The notes beneath the pieces are model-generated. The model saw only the letters and a list, made by a program, of their open reading frames with translations. It made no database searches and was not told where the DNA came from. The position numbers and the translations under genes were made by a program. A DNA stretch of 36,125 bases from assembly GCF_030164465.1 (NCBI RefSeq), contig NZ_JASNJE010000039.1, positions 1 through 36,125 of the forward strand, read 5' to 3'. The stretch is from Sedimentitalea xiamensis (GTDB taxonomy: Bacteria > Pseudomonadota > Alphaproteobacteria > Rhodobacterales > Rhodobacteraceae). Positions 15,245-24,202 of the stretch are shown piece after piece (position 1 is the first letter of the stretch; each line of letters begins with the position of its first letter).

Positions 15245-16435
15245 TTAACCAGTCCGCAATAGACCAATATCTATTAGATCAACTACAGCCTGCTCGATAA
15301 GTCTCGCCGCTTCTTGAATGTCAGTGATGGTTGTGCCTTTGCCTAAACTAAACCTTACGCACGAGGCAGCGCGTTCGCCATCGAGCCCTATTGCACGAAG
15401 TACGTGCGAGGGCTCAGGAATACCGCTGGTACAGGCTGACCCAGATGAAGCAGCGAGGGAAGGCTGCAGACTAGCGAGAAGGTCGGCTGCGGAGATACCC
15501 TGAAGACCGATGTTGAGGTTGCCCGGGTGTTTGCGCTTTGTATCCAAAGGTCCGTTGACCCAAACGCCACAGGGAAGTGTGTTCAGCTGTTCGAGGAATT
15601 TGTTGTTAAGCTCTGCAAGTTCGCTGCGCACACGGCTTCCTTCTTCAGATGAAGATATTCTCGCCGCTGCACCAAAACCGACACAGAGCGCCGTTGGAAG
15701 CGTGCCGGAACGGAGGCCATTCTGCTGACCTCCGCCAATAATGATTGGCTGTATTCTATGGTGGAGCTCGCGACGAGCGAAAAGAGCGCCGATTCCTGCG
15801 GGACCGTACATCTTATGGCTTGAAAGGCTGATCAAATCAGCATGAACAGCAAGCTGTGACACATCCATTGCGCAAGGGGCTTGCGCTGCATCGCAGTGGA
15901 GAAGAGAGCCTGCAGCTGCGGCTAATTTAGAAATTTCTTCGATATCTTGAATTGTACCAATTTCATTATTGGCCGCCATTACTGATACTAGAAAAACTTC
16001 ATCAGAAATTGCACCCGCAAGAGCATCGAGATCAACGTGGCCGTGAGCATCAACCGGAATAACTTCAACGTCAAATTCTAGATCTGATGACAACCTACGC
16101 CCAATCTCAAGGACGCATTTGTGCTCGATGGCACTTAGAAGGATACGCCGTCGATTTTTTGGCGCCTTTCCATGAGCAAGGCCGAGAAGGGCAAGATTGT
16201 TTGCCTCTGTTGCGCCTGAGGTGAAGACTATCTCGTCAGGGTCGCAACCAATGAGAGAAGAAATATCTGATGCGGCTTGCTCGACCGCCTGAGAGGCTCG
16301 CCAACCAATGGCGTGTTCAGTAGAATGCGGATTCCCAAAGCCTCCTTCGAGATATGGCAGCATCTCTTTCAAGACCCTCGAATCAAGCGGAGTGGTCGCT
16401 TGATGATCCAAGTAGATTGTTTCTTGAATTTTCAT
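15245..16435 (-). CDS. sspA: Cysteine desulfurase of the phosphorothioation system
   Basis: 396 residues, a PLP-dependent class V enzyme that removes sulfur from L-cysteine and holds it as a persulfide. Seen: YLDHQATTPLD at the start, ATEANNLAL, IEHKC, AANNEIGTIQ, HCDAAQAPCA, SLSSHKMYGP with the PLP lysine, GGGQQNGLRSGT, and SSGSACTSG with the catalytic cysteine. The ATG at 16435 was chosen because homology starts there; the frame extends to 16462 without support. It diverges from the sspB operon, the arrangement known for Ssp loci, where SspA provides sulfur to SspD. It could equally be called DndA/IscS-like; context decides for Ssp. Confidence 0.85.
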   Translation of the reverse strand: MKIQETIYLDHQATTPLDSRVLKEMLPYLEGGFGNPHSTEHAIGWRASQAVEQAASDISSLIGCDPDEIVFTSGATEANNLALLGLAHGKAPKNRRRILLSAIEHKCVLEIGRRLSSDLEFDVEVIPVDAHGHVDLDALAGAISDEVFLVSVMAANNEIGTIQDIEEISKLAAAAGSLLHCDAAQAPCAMDVSQLAVHADLISLSSHKMYGPAGIGALFARRELHHRIQPIIIGGGQQNGLRSGTLPTALCVGFGAAARISSSEEGSRVRSELAELNNKFLEQLNTLPCGVWVNGPLDTKRKHPGNLNIGLQGISAADLLASLQPSLAASSGSACTSGIPEPSHVLRAIGLDGERAASCVRFSLGKGTTITDIQEAARLIEQAVVDLIDIGLLRTG

Positions 16436-16463
16436 AAATATTCCAACAACTTCTATCGACATA

Positions 16464-16548
16464 CCCTTGCAAACCTGCGCTCCGCAAGGGTTGCAGCGTT
16501 TCTGGAGGATATCTCCAGGAACAAGTTTGACCCTACCACATATTGTGG
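16464..16548. promoter_or_regulatory. Divergent sspA/sspB promoter region with three palindromes
   Basis: Within the 153 bases between the two starts: CCCTTGC/GCAAGGG (16464-16470 with 16484-16490), CTGGAG/CTCCAG (16502-16507 with 16513-16518) and CCACA/TGTGG (16536-16540 with 16544-16548). TTGACC (16527-16532) followed 18 bases later by TACTGT is a weak sspB promoter candidate, and the third palindrome lies in its spacer. No dndB-like regulator gene is present in the window. Confidence 0.5.
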
Positions 16549-16588
16549 GTTACTGTCGAGCTGGATCAACCTTCCAGGACGAGACGCT

Positions 16589-17554
16589 ATGCCACGGGGA
16601 CCTATCTACAATGACGACTACAAACCGCAATTTTCGGGCCATGAGACCTTCCCGCTGCGCTACGGGTGGCTGAAAAAGGCGTACGATGCGGTCTACGAGC
16701 GTGAGGATGGTCCGGACGGCAAGCTCGCCTTCACCCGCGATGACTCGATAGCTCGATTCGGTGTGGGGAAGAACATGGTGTCTTCGATGCGCCATTGGGC
16801 GACTGCATCCGGGATCATAGAGGATGGACAAGGACCCAACGCACTCGCTACGACAAACCTCGGCCGACGCCTGTTTGGAAAGAGTGGGCTTGATCGCTAC
16901 GTGGAGAATCCCGCAACTCTTTGGTTGATCCATTGGAATTTGGCAGGGCGCCCCGAGAAAACGACTTGGTATTGGAGCTTTAACAATTTTCCCGGGGTTA
17001 CTTTTGAGCGTGAGCAGCTTGTTCGCGCATTGGAAAAGGTCGCCAAAGATCGCGAGTGGCCACGCGTCTCGTCCACAACAATACGTCGCGACGTCGAATG
17101 TTATCTTCGAACCTACGTGGCTAGGTCGGCTTCTGGCGCTTCATCCCCTGAGGATTCTATGGAGTCGCCTTTGGCAGAGCTGGGTCTGATTAAGGCGATC
17201 GGTCGACGTGACGGTTTCAGATTTGTTCGGGGGCCGAAGTCTTCCCTTGGAAACGGCGTGTTTCTTTACGCTCTGATCGAATTCTGGGCGGGTTATACAA
17301 CGGCACAAACCTTGTCGTTTGAAGCTGTCGCACATGAGCCGGGGTCGCCTGGTCGAGTTTTCCTTCTTGACGAGAACGACGTAGCTGATCGTCTTCTTGC
17401 ACTCGAAGATTTCACAAAAGGCTCGTTTAGGTGGTCAGAAACGGCTGGCCTCAAGCAAGTTATTCGTGATGTTGCGTTGGATATGGATGCTGCGCTTGTC
17501 TACGCGATGTGTGATTTCAAAAAGAAAAATATTGAGGGTAGAGAGGCGGCCTAG
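16589..17554 (+). CDS. sspB: DUF4007 protein, phosphorothioation component
   Basis: 321 residues. The start MPRGPIYNDDYKPQFSGHETFPLRYGWLKKAYDAV split at FSGHETF (15-21) is the hallmark of DUF4007. The frame is open back to 16277 but overlaps sspA, so the ATG at 16589 with AGGACGAG upstream is preferred. In the Ssp system the DUF4007 protein SspB nicks DNA on one strand and works with the ATPase SspC and sulfur-inserting SspD. No obvious nuclease signature can be read by eye. The sspC start follows two bases after its stop. The family call is strong; the nickase role is taken from knowledge of Ssp systems. Confidence 0.82.
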   Translation: MPRGPIYNDDYKPQFSGHETFPLRYGWLKKAYDAVYEREDGPDGKLAFTRDDSIARFGVGKNMVSSMRHWATASGIIEDGQGPNALATTNLGRRLFGKSGLDRYVENPATLWLIHWNLAGRPEKTTWYWSFNNFPGVTFEREQLVRALEKVAKDREWPRVSSTTIRRDVECYLRTYVARSASGASSPEDSMESPLAELGLIKAIGRRDGFRFVRGPKSSLGNGVFLYALIEFWAGYTTAQTLSFEAVAHEPGSPGRVFLLDENDVADRLLALEDFTKGSFRWSETAGLKQVIRDVALDMDAALVYAMCDFKKKNIEGREAA

Positions 17555-17556
17555 CG

Positions 17557-20500
17557 ATGCTTTCAGAAACAGTAAATATCGGACGCCGATTTCAAAGGTC
17601 GATCAAGATTGATAGCGACTATAATAATCTAAAGGCTTTAGAGGGCTTCATTTGTCCTAAGTCTTCAGCTGATGTCCTTGAGGCTGTTGCACAGCACGTG
17701 TCCGACACGGGTCATGCTGCTTTCACTTGGACTGGCCCCTATGGCAGCGGTAAATCTAGCCTAGTTGTTGCTCTAAGCTCTCTGCTCGGAAGTGACGAGG
17801 CGCTTCGCGACAAAGCGATGACCGCAATCGGTCGCAGGACGGCTGAGACTATACTGAATGGGCTACCCCCAAAGTCAAATGGTTGGCACTTGTTGCCTGT
17901 CGTGGGGAGACGCGCCAACGCTGCAAGTGTCATTGGTCGAGCTCTAGAAGATGTGGGTGCGGCTGAGAGGCCGGATGCGGGTCGATGGACCGATGATGCT
18001 GTTGTGACTTCGTTGACTGCGCTTGCGGACAAGTCACCGCGAAGTCGGGGCGGCGTTGTCCTCTTCATCGACGAGATGGGAAAGTTTCTTGAGGCTGCGG
18101 CTCAAGATGGGGCGGACGTTTATCTATTTCAGTTGCTCGCGGAAGCCGCATCACGAAGCAATGGCCGACTGATAGTTATTGGCATTCTCCACCAAGCATT
18201 CGAGGAATATGCTAACCGATTGTCTCGCGAAATGCGGGACGAGTGGTCGAAGATTCAAGGGCGATTTATCGACCTAGCAGTGAATGCGGCAGGTGAAGAA
18301 CAGATCGAGCTAATCTCTCGTGCGATCGAGAACGGACGCGGTTTGGCTAAGCCTGGCGCACTTACGGAAACCATAGCGTCCGAGATTAAACGCCAGCGGC
18401 CAGCGGCGTCTCAGCATCTAGCTGGTACACTCGAAGGATGTTGGCCGCTACACCCAGTTGTTGCCTGCCTGCTTGGTCCCATTTCTCGTCGGCGTTTCGG
18501 ACAGAACCAGCGCAGCATATTCGGTTTTCTAAATTCTGCTGAGCCGCATGGATTTCAGGACTTCATCCGTCATAATGACGAAACCGCACTGTTCGAACCG
18601 GATAGGCTTTGGGACTATCTGAGGGTCAACTTAGAACCTTCGATCCTTGCGTCTCCGGATGGGCACCGATGGGCGATGGCTGCTGAGGCGGTAGAACGTT
18701 GTGAGGCCTTGGGGGGCAGTGAGCTCCATATCCGTCTTCTAAAGACAATCGCCTTGATCGATTTGTTTAAAGAACGGTCTGGTCTCATGCCTACAGAAGG
18801 CTTGTTGACTGCGTGTGTTCCTGGCGCGTCGAAAAAGAAGGTCAAAGAAGCTCTAAGTCAACTCAGGAATTGGTCGCTTGTTATCTTTCGGAAGTTCGCG
18901 GATGCATATGCGATCTACGCGGGTAGTGATTTCGATATTGACCGCGCAATCGAAGACTCGCTCCAGCGCGTCCGAGAGGTAGACTTCGCAGCGCTCCAAA
19001 GACTCGCAGGACTGCAACCAATTCTTGCGAAGAGGCACTACCACGATACAGGTGCTCTGCGCTGGTTCGATGTGGAAGTTGCGCCGCTGAATGGCCTCAT
19101 CGAGCGTGCTGGCGCTTATGAGCCTAAGGCGGGAACCATTGGTGCGTTCCTTCTTGCTATTCCGACTGAAGGGGAGAGTCATGATCAAGCTGAGAAGGTC
19201 TGTCGCGAGGCGGCTCGCGAATCCTCAGAATGGGATGTTGTGGCCGGCCTATCGCAGCGGGCATGGGTCATTGTCGAACTTGCACGAGAGCTTATAGCAC
19301 TGAGCGAAGTGCAAGAAGAACATCCCGATCTCGCGGGTGATGCTGTTGCTCAGCGTGAAGTTCAGGCGCGCAAGACGGCCTTGCAAGGCCAGCTTGAAGA
19401 GGAACTCAGGAATGCCTTTGATCATGCCACTTGGTATCTGAAAAGTCACAAACCCCAAAAGTGGGACCAAGTTGAGATCAACAACGCGGCGTCTGATCTC
19501 GCCGCCAAGCGTTTCCCTCTTTCACCAGTAATCAACAACGAGCTCCTGAACCGCATTAAACCTTCAAGCAACGCGGTAGCAGCGCAGAACGCCCTCTTGC
19601 GCTCGATGGTTGGGCAGGAGGGTGAGCCACGTCTTGGTATTGAAGGTTATCCTGCCGAGGGCGGCCTCTTTGATTCAGTCTTGGGTGCCACAGAACTGTA
19701 TGTAAAGGTCAATAATAAATGGCAATTCCGTACTCCTATATCAAAGAGCGACCCGAGCAACCTGATGCCTCTTTGGGAGGTTGCTGCAAAGTATCTGGAG
19801 GAAGCCAAAGACCGTACGGTCTCGGTATCCGAGCTCTATGAAGTCTGGGGAGCGCCTCCGTATGGCCTGAAAGATGGGCTAAAGCCTGTAGTGGCCGTTG
19901 CGTTTATCCTCACTCAAAGAGAGCAAATCGCGCTCTATCGAGAAGGCATCTTCCAAGCGCGTTTCAAAGATATTGATGTCGAAATCCTCGCAAAAAATGC
20001 AGGTGAGATTCAGCTCCGTTGGATGGACTTGTCTGATCTGTCGCGCCGATTGCTTTCCAGCATGGCCGAAATTGTGCGAGACCTCGATGCTTCGAACCGC
20101 CTTACATACCTCGCTCCCATAGACGTTGCTCGTGGCCTTATTGCTATCTTTGATCGCTTGCATCCCTGGACGAGGCGCACCATGCAGCTTTCTTCCAATG
20201 CAATCCGTGTTCGCGACCTGTTCAAACACGCGAACGACCCCAACAAGTTTCTGTTTGATGACATACCTGCTGCCTTTGGAGAGCGCAGTGCAACTGACGA
20301 TGATGAAAACTTGCAGAGTATCGTCAAGGACGTTCGAGAAGGCCTAGAGGAACTGATTGCTTCGTATCCCTCAATGCTTCGCCGTCTGCATGACCTTATG
20401 CTAGCTGAGCTTCAGGTTCCTAATAACTCTCCGCAAGCACTTAGCGAGCTTCGTGAGCGAGCCGTGAACATCCGAGAAATTGGTGGAGATTTTCGGCTGA

Positions 20501-20943
20501 ATGCGTTTATCGGACGCCTCTCGCAGTTTGAGGGACGTGAACAAGACCTGGAGGGCATTGCAAGCCTTGCCGCGAATAAACCGCCGCGAGACTGGACTGA
20601 TCCAGACCTCGAACGCGCGTCAGTTGAGCTCGCCGATTTCTCCCAAAAATTCATTCGGGCTGAGAATTTTGCGAGAGTGAAGGGCAGAGTAGATAAGCGA
20701 AGCTCCATGGCTGTTGTCGTGGGTCTGAATGGTCGCCCCGCCCCCCTTCATGCAGAGTTCGAGGTTTCTGAAAGCGATCGCAAGAAGGTCGATGAAATCA
20801 TCTCAAGACTAGAGAGTGTTATCAAAGTCGACGCCCCAAACAATCGCCACCTACTTCTCGCTGCACTCGCGGAGCTTAGCTCGCGCTACATGGGTAACGA
20901 CGAATTTGACGGCCAAGAAAAAGAAGTTGAGCGAGCATTATAA
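17557..20943 (+). CDS. sspC: Large P-loop ATPase of the phosphorothioation system
   Basis: 1128 residues. Walker A GPYGSGKS at 60-67 and Walker B VVLFIDEMGKF with D172-E173 define an N-terminal AAA-type ATPase; the rest (about 350-1128) is long, mostly helical and without motifs I can name. Position between the DUF4007 gene and the PAPS-reductase-like gene matches sspC, which supplies ATP-driven remodelling for sulfur insertion. Similar giant ATPases occur in BREX (BrxC), but no BREX methylase or phosphatase is present. The stop overlaps sspD by one base. Base composition is less GC-rich than the plasmid genes around it. Confidence 0.8.
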   Translation: MLSETVNIGRRFQRSIKIDSDYNNLKALEGFICPKSSADVLEAVAQHVSDTGHAAFTWTGPYGSGKSSLVVALSSLLGSDEALRDKAMTAIGRRTAETILNGLPPKSNGWHLLPVVGRRANAASVIGRALEDVGAAERPDAGRWTDDAVVTSLTALADKSPRSRGGVVLFIDEMGKFLEAAAQDGADVYLFQLLAEAASRSNGRLIVIGILHQAFEEYANRLSREMRDEWSKIQGRFIDLAVNAAGEEQIELISRAIENGRGLAKPGALTETIASEIKRQRPAASQHLAGTLEGCWPLHPVVACLLGPISRRRFGQNQRSIFGFLNSAEPHGFQDFIRHNDETALFEPDRLWDYLRVNLEPSILASPDGHRWAMAAEAVERCEALGGSELHIRLLKTIALIDLFKERSGLMPTEGLLTACVPGASKKKVKEALSQLRNWSLVIFRKFADAYAIYAGSDFDIDRAIEDSLQRVREVDFAALQRLAGLQPILAKRHYHDTGALRWFDVEVAPLNGLIERAGAYEPKAGTIGAFLLAIPTEGESHDQAEKVCREAARESSEWDVVAGLSQRAWVIVELARELIALSEVQEEHPDLAGDAVAQREVQARKTALQGQLEEELRNAFDHATWYLKSHKPQKWDQVEINNAASDLAAKRFPLSPVINNELLNRIKPSSNAVAAQNALLRSMVGQEGEPRLGIEGYPAEGGLFDSVLGATELYVKVNNKWQFRTPISKSDPSNLMPLWEVAAKYLEEAKDRTVSVSELYEVWGAPPYGLKDGLKPVVAVAFILTQREQIALYREGIFQARFKDIDVEILAKNAGEIQLRWMDLSDLSRRLLSSMAEIVRDLDASNRLTYLAPIDVARGLIAIFDRLHPWTRRTMQLSSNAIRVRDLFKHANDPNKFLFDDIPAAFGERSATDDDENLQSIVKDVREGLEELIASYPSMLRRLHDLMLAELQVPNNSPQALSELRERAVNIREIGGDFRLNAFIGRLSQFEGREQDLEGIASLAANKPPRDWTDPDLERASVELADFSQKFIRAENFARVKGRVDKRSSMAVVVGLNGRPAPLHAEFEVSESDRKKVDEIISRLESVIKVDAPNNRHLLLAALAELSSRYMGNDEFDGQEKEVERAL

Positions 20944-21782
20944 TGAGTGAAGTAACAGAGAAACACGTCCTTGGACTTTCGGGCGGCCGAGATAGCGCTG
21001 CGCTGGCAGTTTATATGCGTCAGCACTATCCCGAGTTAGACATCGACTATTTCTTTACGGATACCGGAAAAGAACTTCCCGAGGTATATGAATTTCTAGG
21101 CCGGCTAGAAGGCTTCTTGGGTAAGCCTATCCTCAGACTCAACCCAGATAGGGATTTCGATTTTTGGCTAAAGCAGTACAATAATTTTTTGCCGTCTCCA
21201 CAAACGAGATGGTGTACCCGACAGCTCAAGTTAAGACCTTTCGAGCATTGGCTTCGTCCGATGCTTGAGGAAGGTAAAGTGATCCATAGCTACGTGGCCA
21301 TCCGAGCAGATGAAGAGTATCGTGAGGGCTATAGCTCCAAACATGAAAACTTGAAGGTTGTACTACCCTTCAAACAAGACGGGATCGATAAGCCGGGAGT
21401 ACAGGACATCCTTGAAGCTTCCGGTCTGGGACTGCCCAAGTACTATGACTGGCGGTCTCGGAGTGGGTGTACGTTCTGCTTTTACCAACAAAAAATTGAA
21501 TGGGTGCGTCTGAAGGAGCAACACCCTGAAGCATTTGAGGAAGCTAAGGCCTACGAGAAAGACGCAGTTGCACACGGATCACCTTTCACCTGGTCGCAAG
21601 GCGAGTCGCTGGACGAGTTGACACGTCCTGAGCGAGTGGTTCAGATCAAAGAAGATTATGAGAGGCGTTTGGCGCGATTGAAGGCTAAGAGGCAAGACAA
21701 CCCACTGCGCGAACCGTCGGGAGATGTGGACCTAGACGAGCTTTACGGGCAAGCGAAATCATGTCTCGCCTGTCATAAGTGA
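20943..21782 (+). CDS. sspD: ATP pyrophosphatase / PAPS-reductase-like sulfur-insertion enzyme
   Basis: 279 residues. The PP-loop SGGRDS at 13-18 binds ATP, and DYFFTDTGKELPEVYE follows, as in PAPS reductases and DndC. Cysteines C91 (RWCTRQLK), C176 and C179 (SGCTFCF) and C274 and C277 (SCLACHK) could hold an iron-sulfur cluster as in DndC. The enzyme activates DNA phosphate so that sulfur from SspA can replace oxygen. It is shorter than DndC (about 500 residues), which fits SspD. Start overlaps sspC by one base and the stop overlaps the next gene by four. Confidence 0.85.
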   Translation: MSEVTEKHVLGLSGGRDSAALAVYMRQHYPELDIDYFFTDTGKELPEVYEFLGRLEGFLGKPILRLNPDRDFDFWLKQYNNFLPSPQTRWCTRQLKLRPFEHWLRPMLEEGKVIHSYVAIRADEEYREGYSSKHENLKVVLPFKQDGIDKPGVQDILEASGLGLPKYYDWRSRSGCTFCFYQQKIEWVRLKEQHPEAFEEAKAYEKDAVAHGSPFTWSQGESLDELTRPERVVQIKEDYERRLARLKAKRQDNPLREPSGDVDLDELYGQAKSCLACHK

Positions 21783-23980
21783 AGCCGAAATCGGCGAGGC
21801 GAGGAACATTGGTCGAGAATCCAGCAAACAATTTCACAGAGCCGCATCGCCTTAGGGAGGCGCTTTCGGGTTGTAAGCCGCTCTACATCCTACCGCGCGA
21901 TAGTGTCGCGGACGCCGTGATCAGCCCCGCAATGTCTGTCGCAAATGAAGTCGACATAATGATGGGATTCTTCTCTAGCAAGTCCTTCGCAGAAATTGCT
22001 CCCGGACTTGCGGCGTTCCTGAATAATTCAAAAGAATGTCTGCGGCTCATCATTAGCCCATATATTTCGGAAAGCGATCAAGAGGCGCTCAAAGAAGGGT
22101 TACTGCAATCTTCTCAATTGGCAGAAGAATCAATAGAGCGTCTTATCCCTGACGCCGATGAACTTACTGACCATACGTTGCGTTGCCTTGCTTGGCTGAT
22201 TTCGAACGGGCGACTCTCGGTAAAAGTTGCTCTAATGAAGGATGCTCTATTCCACTCAAAAGTTTGGCTTTTCAGGGACGAAGACACACACGTAGCTCTA
22301 CACGGCTCTGCCAACATGACTGGGAAGGGTCTGCGAGGGAATCGCGAACAACTTAGCTTGGCACGCAGCTGGATGAACGACGAAGCCGATGAAGCCTGCA
22401 GGGAGTTGGAAGCAGAGTTTGATTTGCTGTGGTCCGGAAGCGACCCCGACTGTGCGGTGATCGAGTTATCACGTGCAATGCAGGACAGGATTGTACAAGA
22501 CTTTAAGGGAGAGCATCAGCCTACCGAGGACGACTTCAATCGTCTGTGGAGGAGGGCGCATGGCCTCGACGATAAACCGATAAACATTGATGACCTTCTT
22601 GCCCAAGAGGATGATCGCCGCTTCCGAATTCCTGAATGGCTTCAATATCGAACGGGTGAGTATGCGCATCAGGGAAAAGCTATCGATGCTTGGTTTGAAG
22701 CGGGAAGACGCGGCGTCTTGGAAATGTGCACCGGCTCTGGAAAAACATTGACAGCGCTGACCGCAGCTCAGCTTTTACATGAGGAAGTTGGACCTCTACT
22801 GATTGTCGTGTCGGCACCATACAATGTTCTGATATCGCAATGGTGCAGCGAAATTGAACTCTTTGGCCTCCGACCAGAGAATATGACAGAAGCTGGAGGC
22901 CCTGCTGCACGTTCTCAGTCGTTGGCGCAAGCTAGGCGGCGCTTAAAGAGAGGTGTGTCCTTGTGTGAAGCGATTGTCGTATCAAACGACACGTTGTGCA
23001 CAAAAGAGTTTCAAGAGCAGATTCAGTCCTTTTCCGGGGCGAAACTGCTTATCGCTGATGAGTGTCACAACTTGGGCGCAGCTAGCTTCACCTCAGACCC
23101 TCCCGAGTTCTTCGACTATAGACTGGGGCTATCTGCTACCCCAGTACGTCAGTACGACGCTGAAGGCACGGCGCAACTCTTTAAATTCTTTGGAGAGCCA
23201 TGCTTTAGCTTCACACTAGAGCAAGCTATTGGTGTGTGCCTTACTCCTTATGAATATCACGTGACCTTCGTGGAGCTTAACGCGGAAGAAATGGCCGAAT
23301 GGCGTGAGATTAGCGAGAAGATCAGTAGACTTGCTTGGAAATTAGATTCCGGCGAAAAAGATGGTTACTTAGACGCCCTCCTGCTTAAGCGTAGAAAAAT
23401 ACTTGAAACTGCCCAGGCGAAGCTAGATGCGCTTCGCCAGTTGATTTCTGAGTTTGGGCCGAGGAATCTGAGATATACGCTAATTTATGCGACTGATAAA
23501 GACCCTGAACAGCTCGGTTCGGTAAACAATATGCTAAACTCGCAAGGCGTCTTCTTTCACCAACTTACCGCAGAAGAGACCTCTGCTCCAAAAAAATCTC
23601 GTGCGATCCTTGATCGATTTCAAGCGGGTGATCTGCAAGTTCTTACGGCAAAACGTGTGCTTGATGAGGGTGTCAATGTTCCGCAGATCATGCGCGCCTA
23701 TATATTGGCTAGCACCACCGTGCGGCGGCAGTGGGTTCAAAGAAGAGGTAGACTGCTTCGAACCTGCAAGGCCATAGGAAAGGAATTTGCTGTAATCCAC
23801 GATTTGGTGGCTCTTCCGCCTTCGGAAGAATTAAGTTCCAATTTGGACACTGACGCCAAGAAAATAATTAATGGAGAGTTGGACCGAGTTTGGGAATTTG
23901 CTAGACTGAGTAAGAACGCGGCAAACACAGGCGGTTCCTTTGAGGCCGTTGAACATATGCGTGCGCTTGTTGGAGGATAA
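21779..23980 (+). CDS. Phospholipase-D nuclease/SF2 helicase fusion, putative restriction component
   Basis: 733 residues, GTG start overlapping sspD by four bases. N-terminal PLD-type nuclease: H159-S-K161 followed by GSANMTGKG (G176-S-A-N179). Then a superfamily 2 helicase: CTGSGKT (K322), DECH at 427-430, LSATP (about 451-455) and QRRGR at 654-658. PLD-helicase proteins cut or unwind foreign DNA. In Ssp systems a downstream SspFGH-type module attacks DNA lacking phosphorothioates, and this gene is the likely first member. I have not assigned the letter because four genes, not three, follow sspD. Confidence 0.8.
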   Translation: MKPKSARRGTLVENPANNFTEPHRLREALSGCKPLYILPRDSVADAVISPAMSVANEVDIMMGFFSSKSFAEIAPGLAAFLNNSKECLRLIISPYISESDQEALKEGLLQSSQLAEESIERLIPDADELTDHTLRCLAWLISNGRLSVKVALMKDALFHSKVWLFRDEDTHVALHGSANMTGKGLRGNREQLSLARSWMNDEADEACRELEAEFDLLWSGSDPDCAVIELSRAMQDRIVQDFKGEHQPTEDDFNRLWRRAHGLDDKPINIDDLLAQEDDRRFRIPEWLQYRTGEYAHQGKAIDAWFEAGRRGVLEMCTGSGKTLTALTAAQLLHEEVGPLLIVVSAPYNVLISQWCSEIELFGLRPENMTEAGGPAARSQSLAQARRRLKRGVSLCEAIVVSNDTLCTKEFQEQIQSFSGAKLLIADECHNLGAASFTSDPPEFFDYRLGLSATPVRQYDAEGTAQLFKFFGEPCFSFTLEQAIGVCLTPYEYHVTFVELNAEEMAEWREISEKISRLAWKLDSGEKDGYLDALLLKRRKILETAQAKLDALRQLISEFGPRNLRYTLIYATDKDPEQLGSVNNMLNSQGVFFHQLTAEETSAPKKSRAILDRFQAGDLQVLTAKRVLDEGVNVPQIMRAYILASTTVRRQWVQRRGRLLRTCKAIGKEFAVIHDLVALPPSEELSSNLDTDAKKIINGELDRVWEFARLSKNAANTGGSFEAVEHMRALVGG

Positions 23981-24202
23981 ATGGCCTATAAGGATGAAAA
24001 GATCGTTAGAGTTCTTCTCGAAGAAGCATCCAGTATCGATGAACGATGCGATGGTTATCGTGAAGAGCTTACTAGTGCGCTTGCAGATATTGTGCAGAAG
24101 GAGCGAGCGCATCTTTTCCAACGAAGCAACATTGTCGTTGAAATTGGCGACATTGTCAGTCGTGTAGGAACTTTTGTCGGAATGAGGGAGGGGAGCGAAT
24201 GA
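23981..24202 (+). CDS. Small helical protein of the restriction module
   Basis: 73 residues starting at the base after the helicase stop, and overlapping the SMC-like gene by four bases (ATGA). It is almost wholly helical (DEKIVRVLLEEASSIDERCDGYREELTSALADIV), with a short strand end (VVEIGDIVSRVGTFVGMREG). No family is recognised. The exact abutment of both junctions argues that it is a real subunit of the restriction module, made in fixed ratio to its neighbours. It may bridge the helicase and the SMC protein; that is only inference. Confidence 0.68.
   Translation: MAYKDEKIVRVLLEEASSIDERCDGYREELTSALADIVQKERAHLFQRSNIVVEIGDIVSRVGTFVGMREGSE

Noticed and set aside
16277-16588. N-terminal extension of the DUF4007 protein
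   Set aside because: The frame is open, but it overlaps the start of sspA on the other strand, shows no family resemblance and has no better ribosome site than the ATG at 16589.
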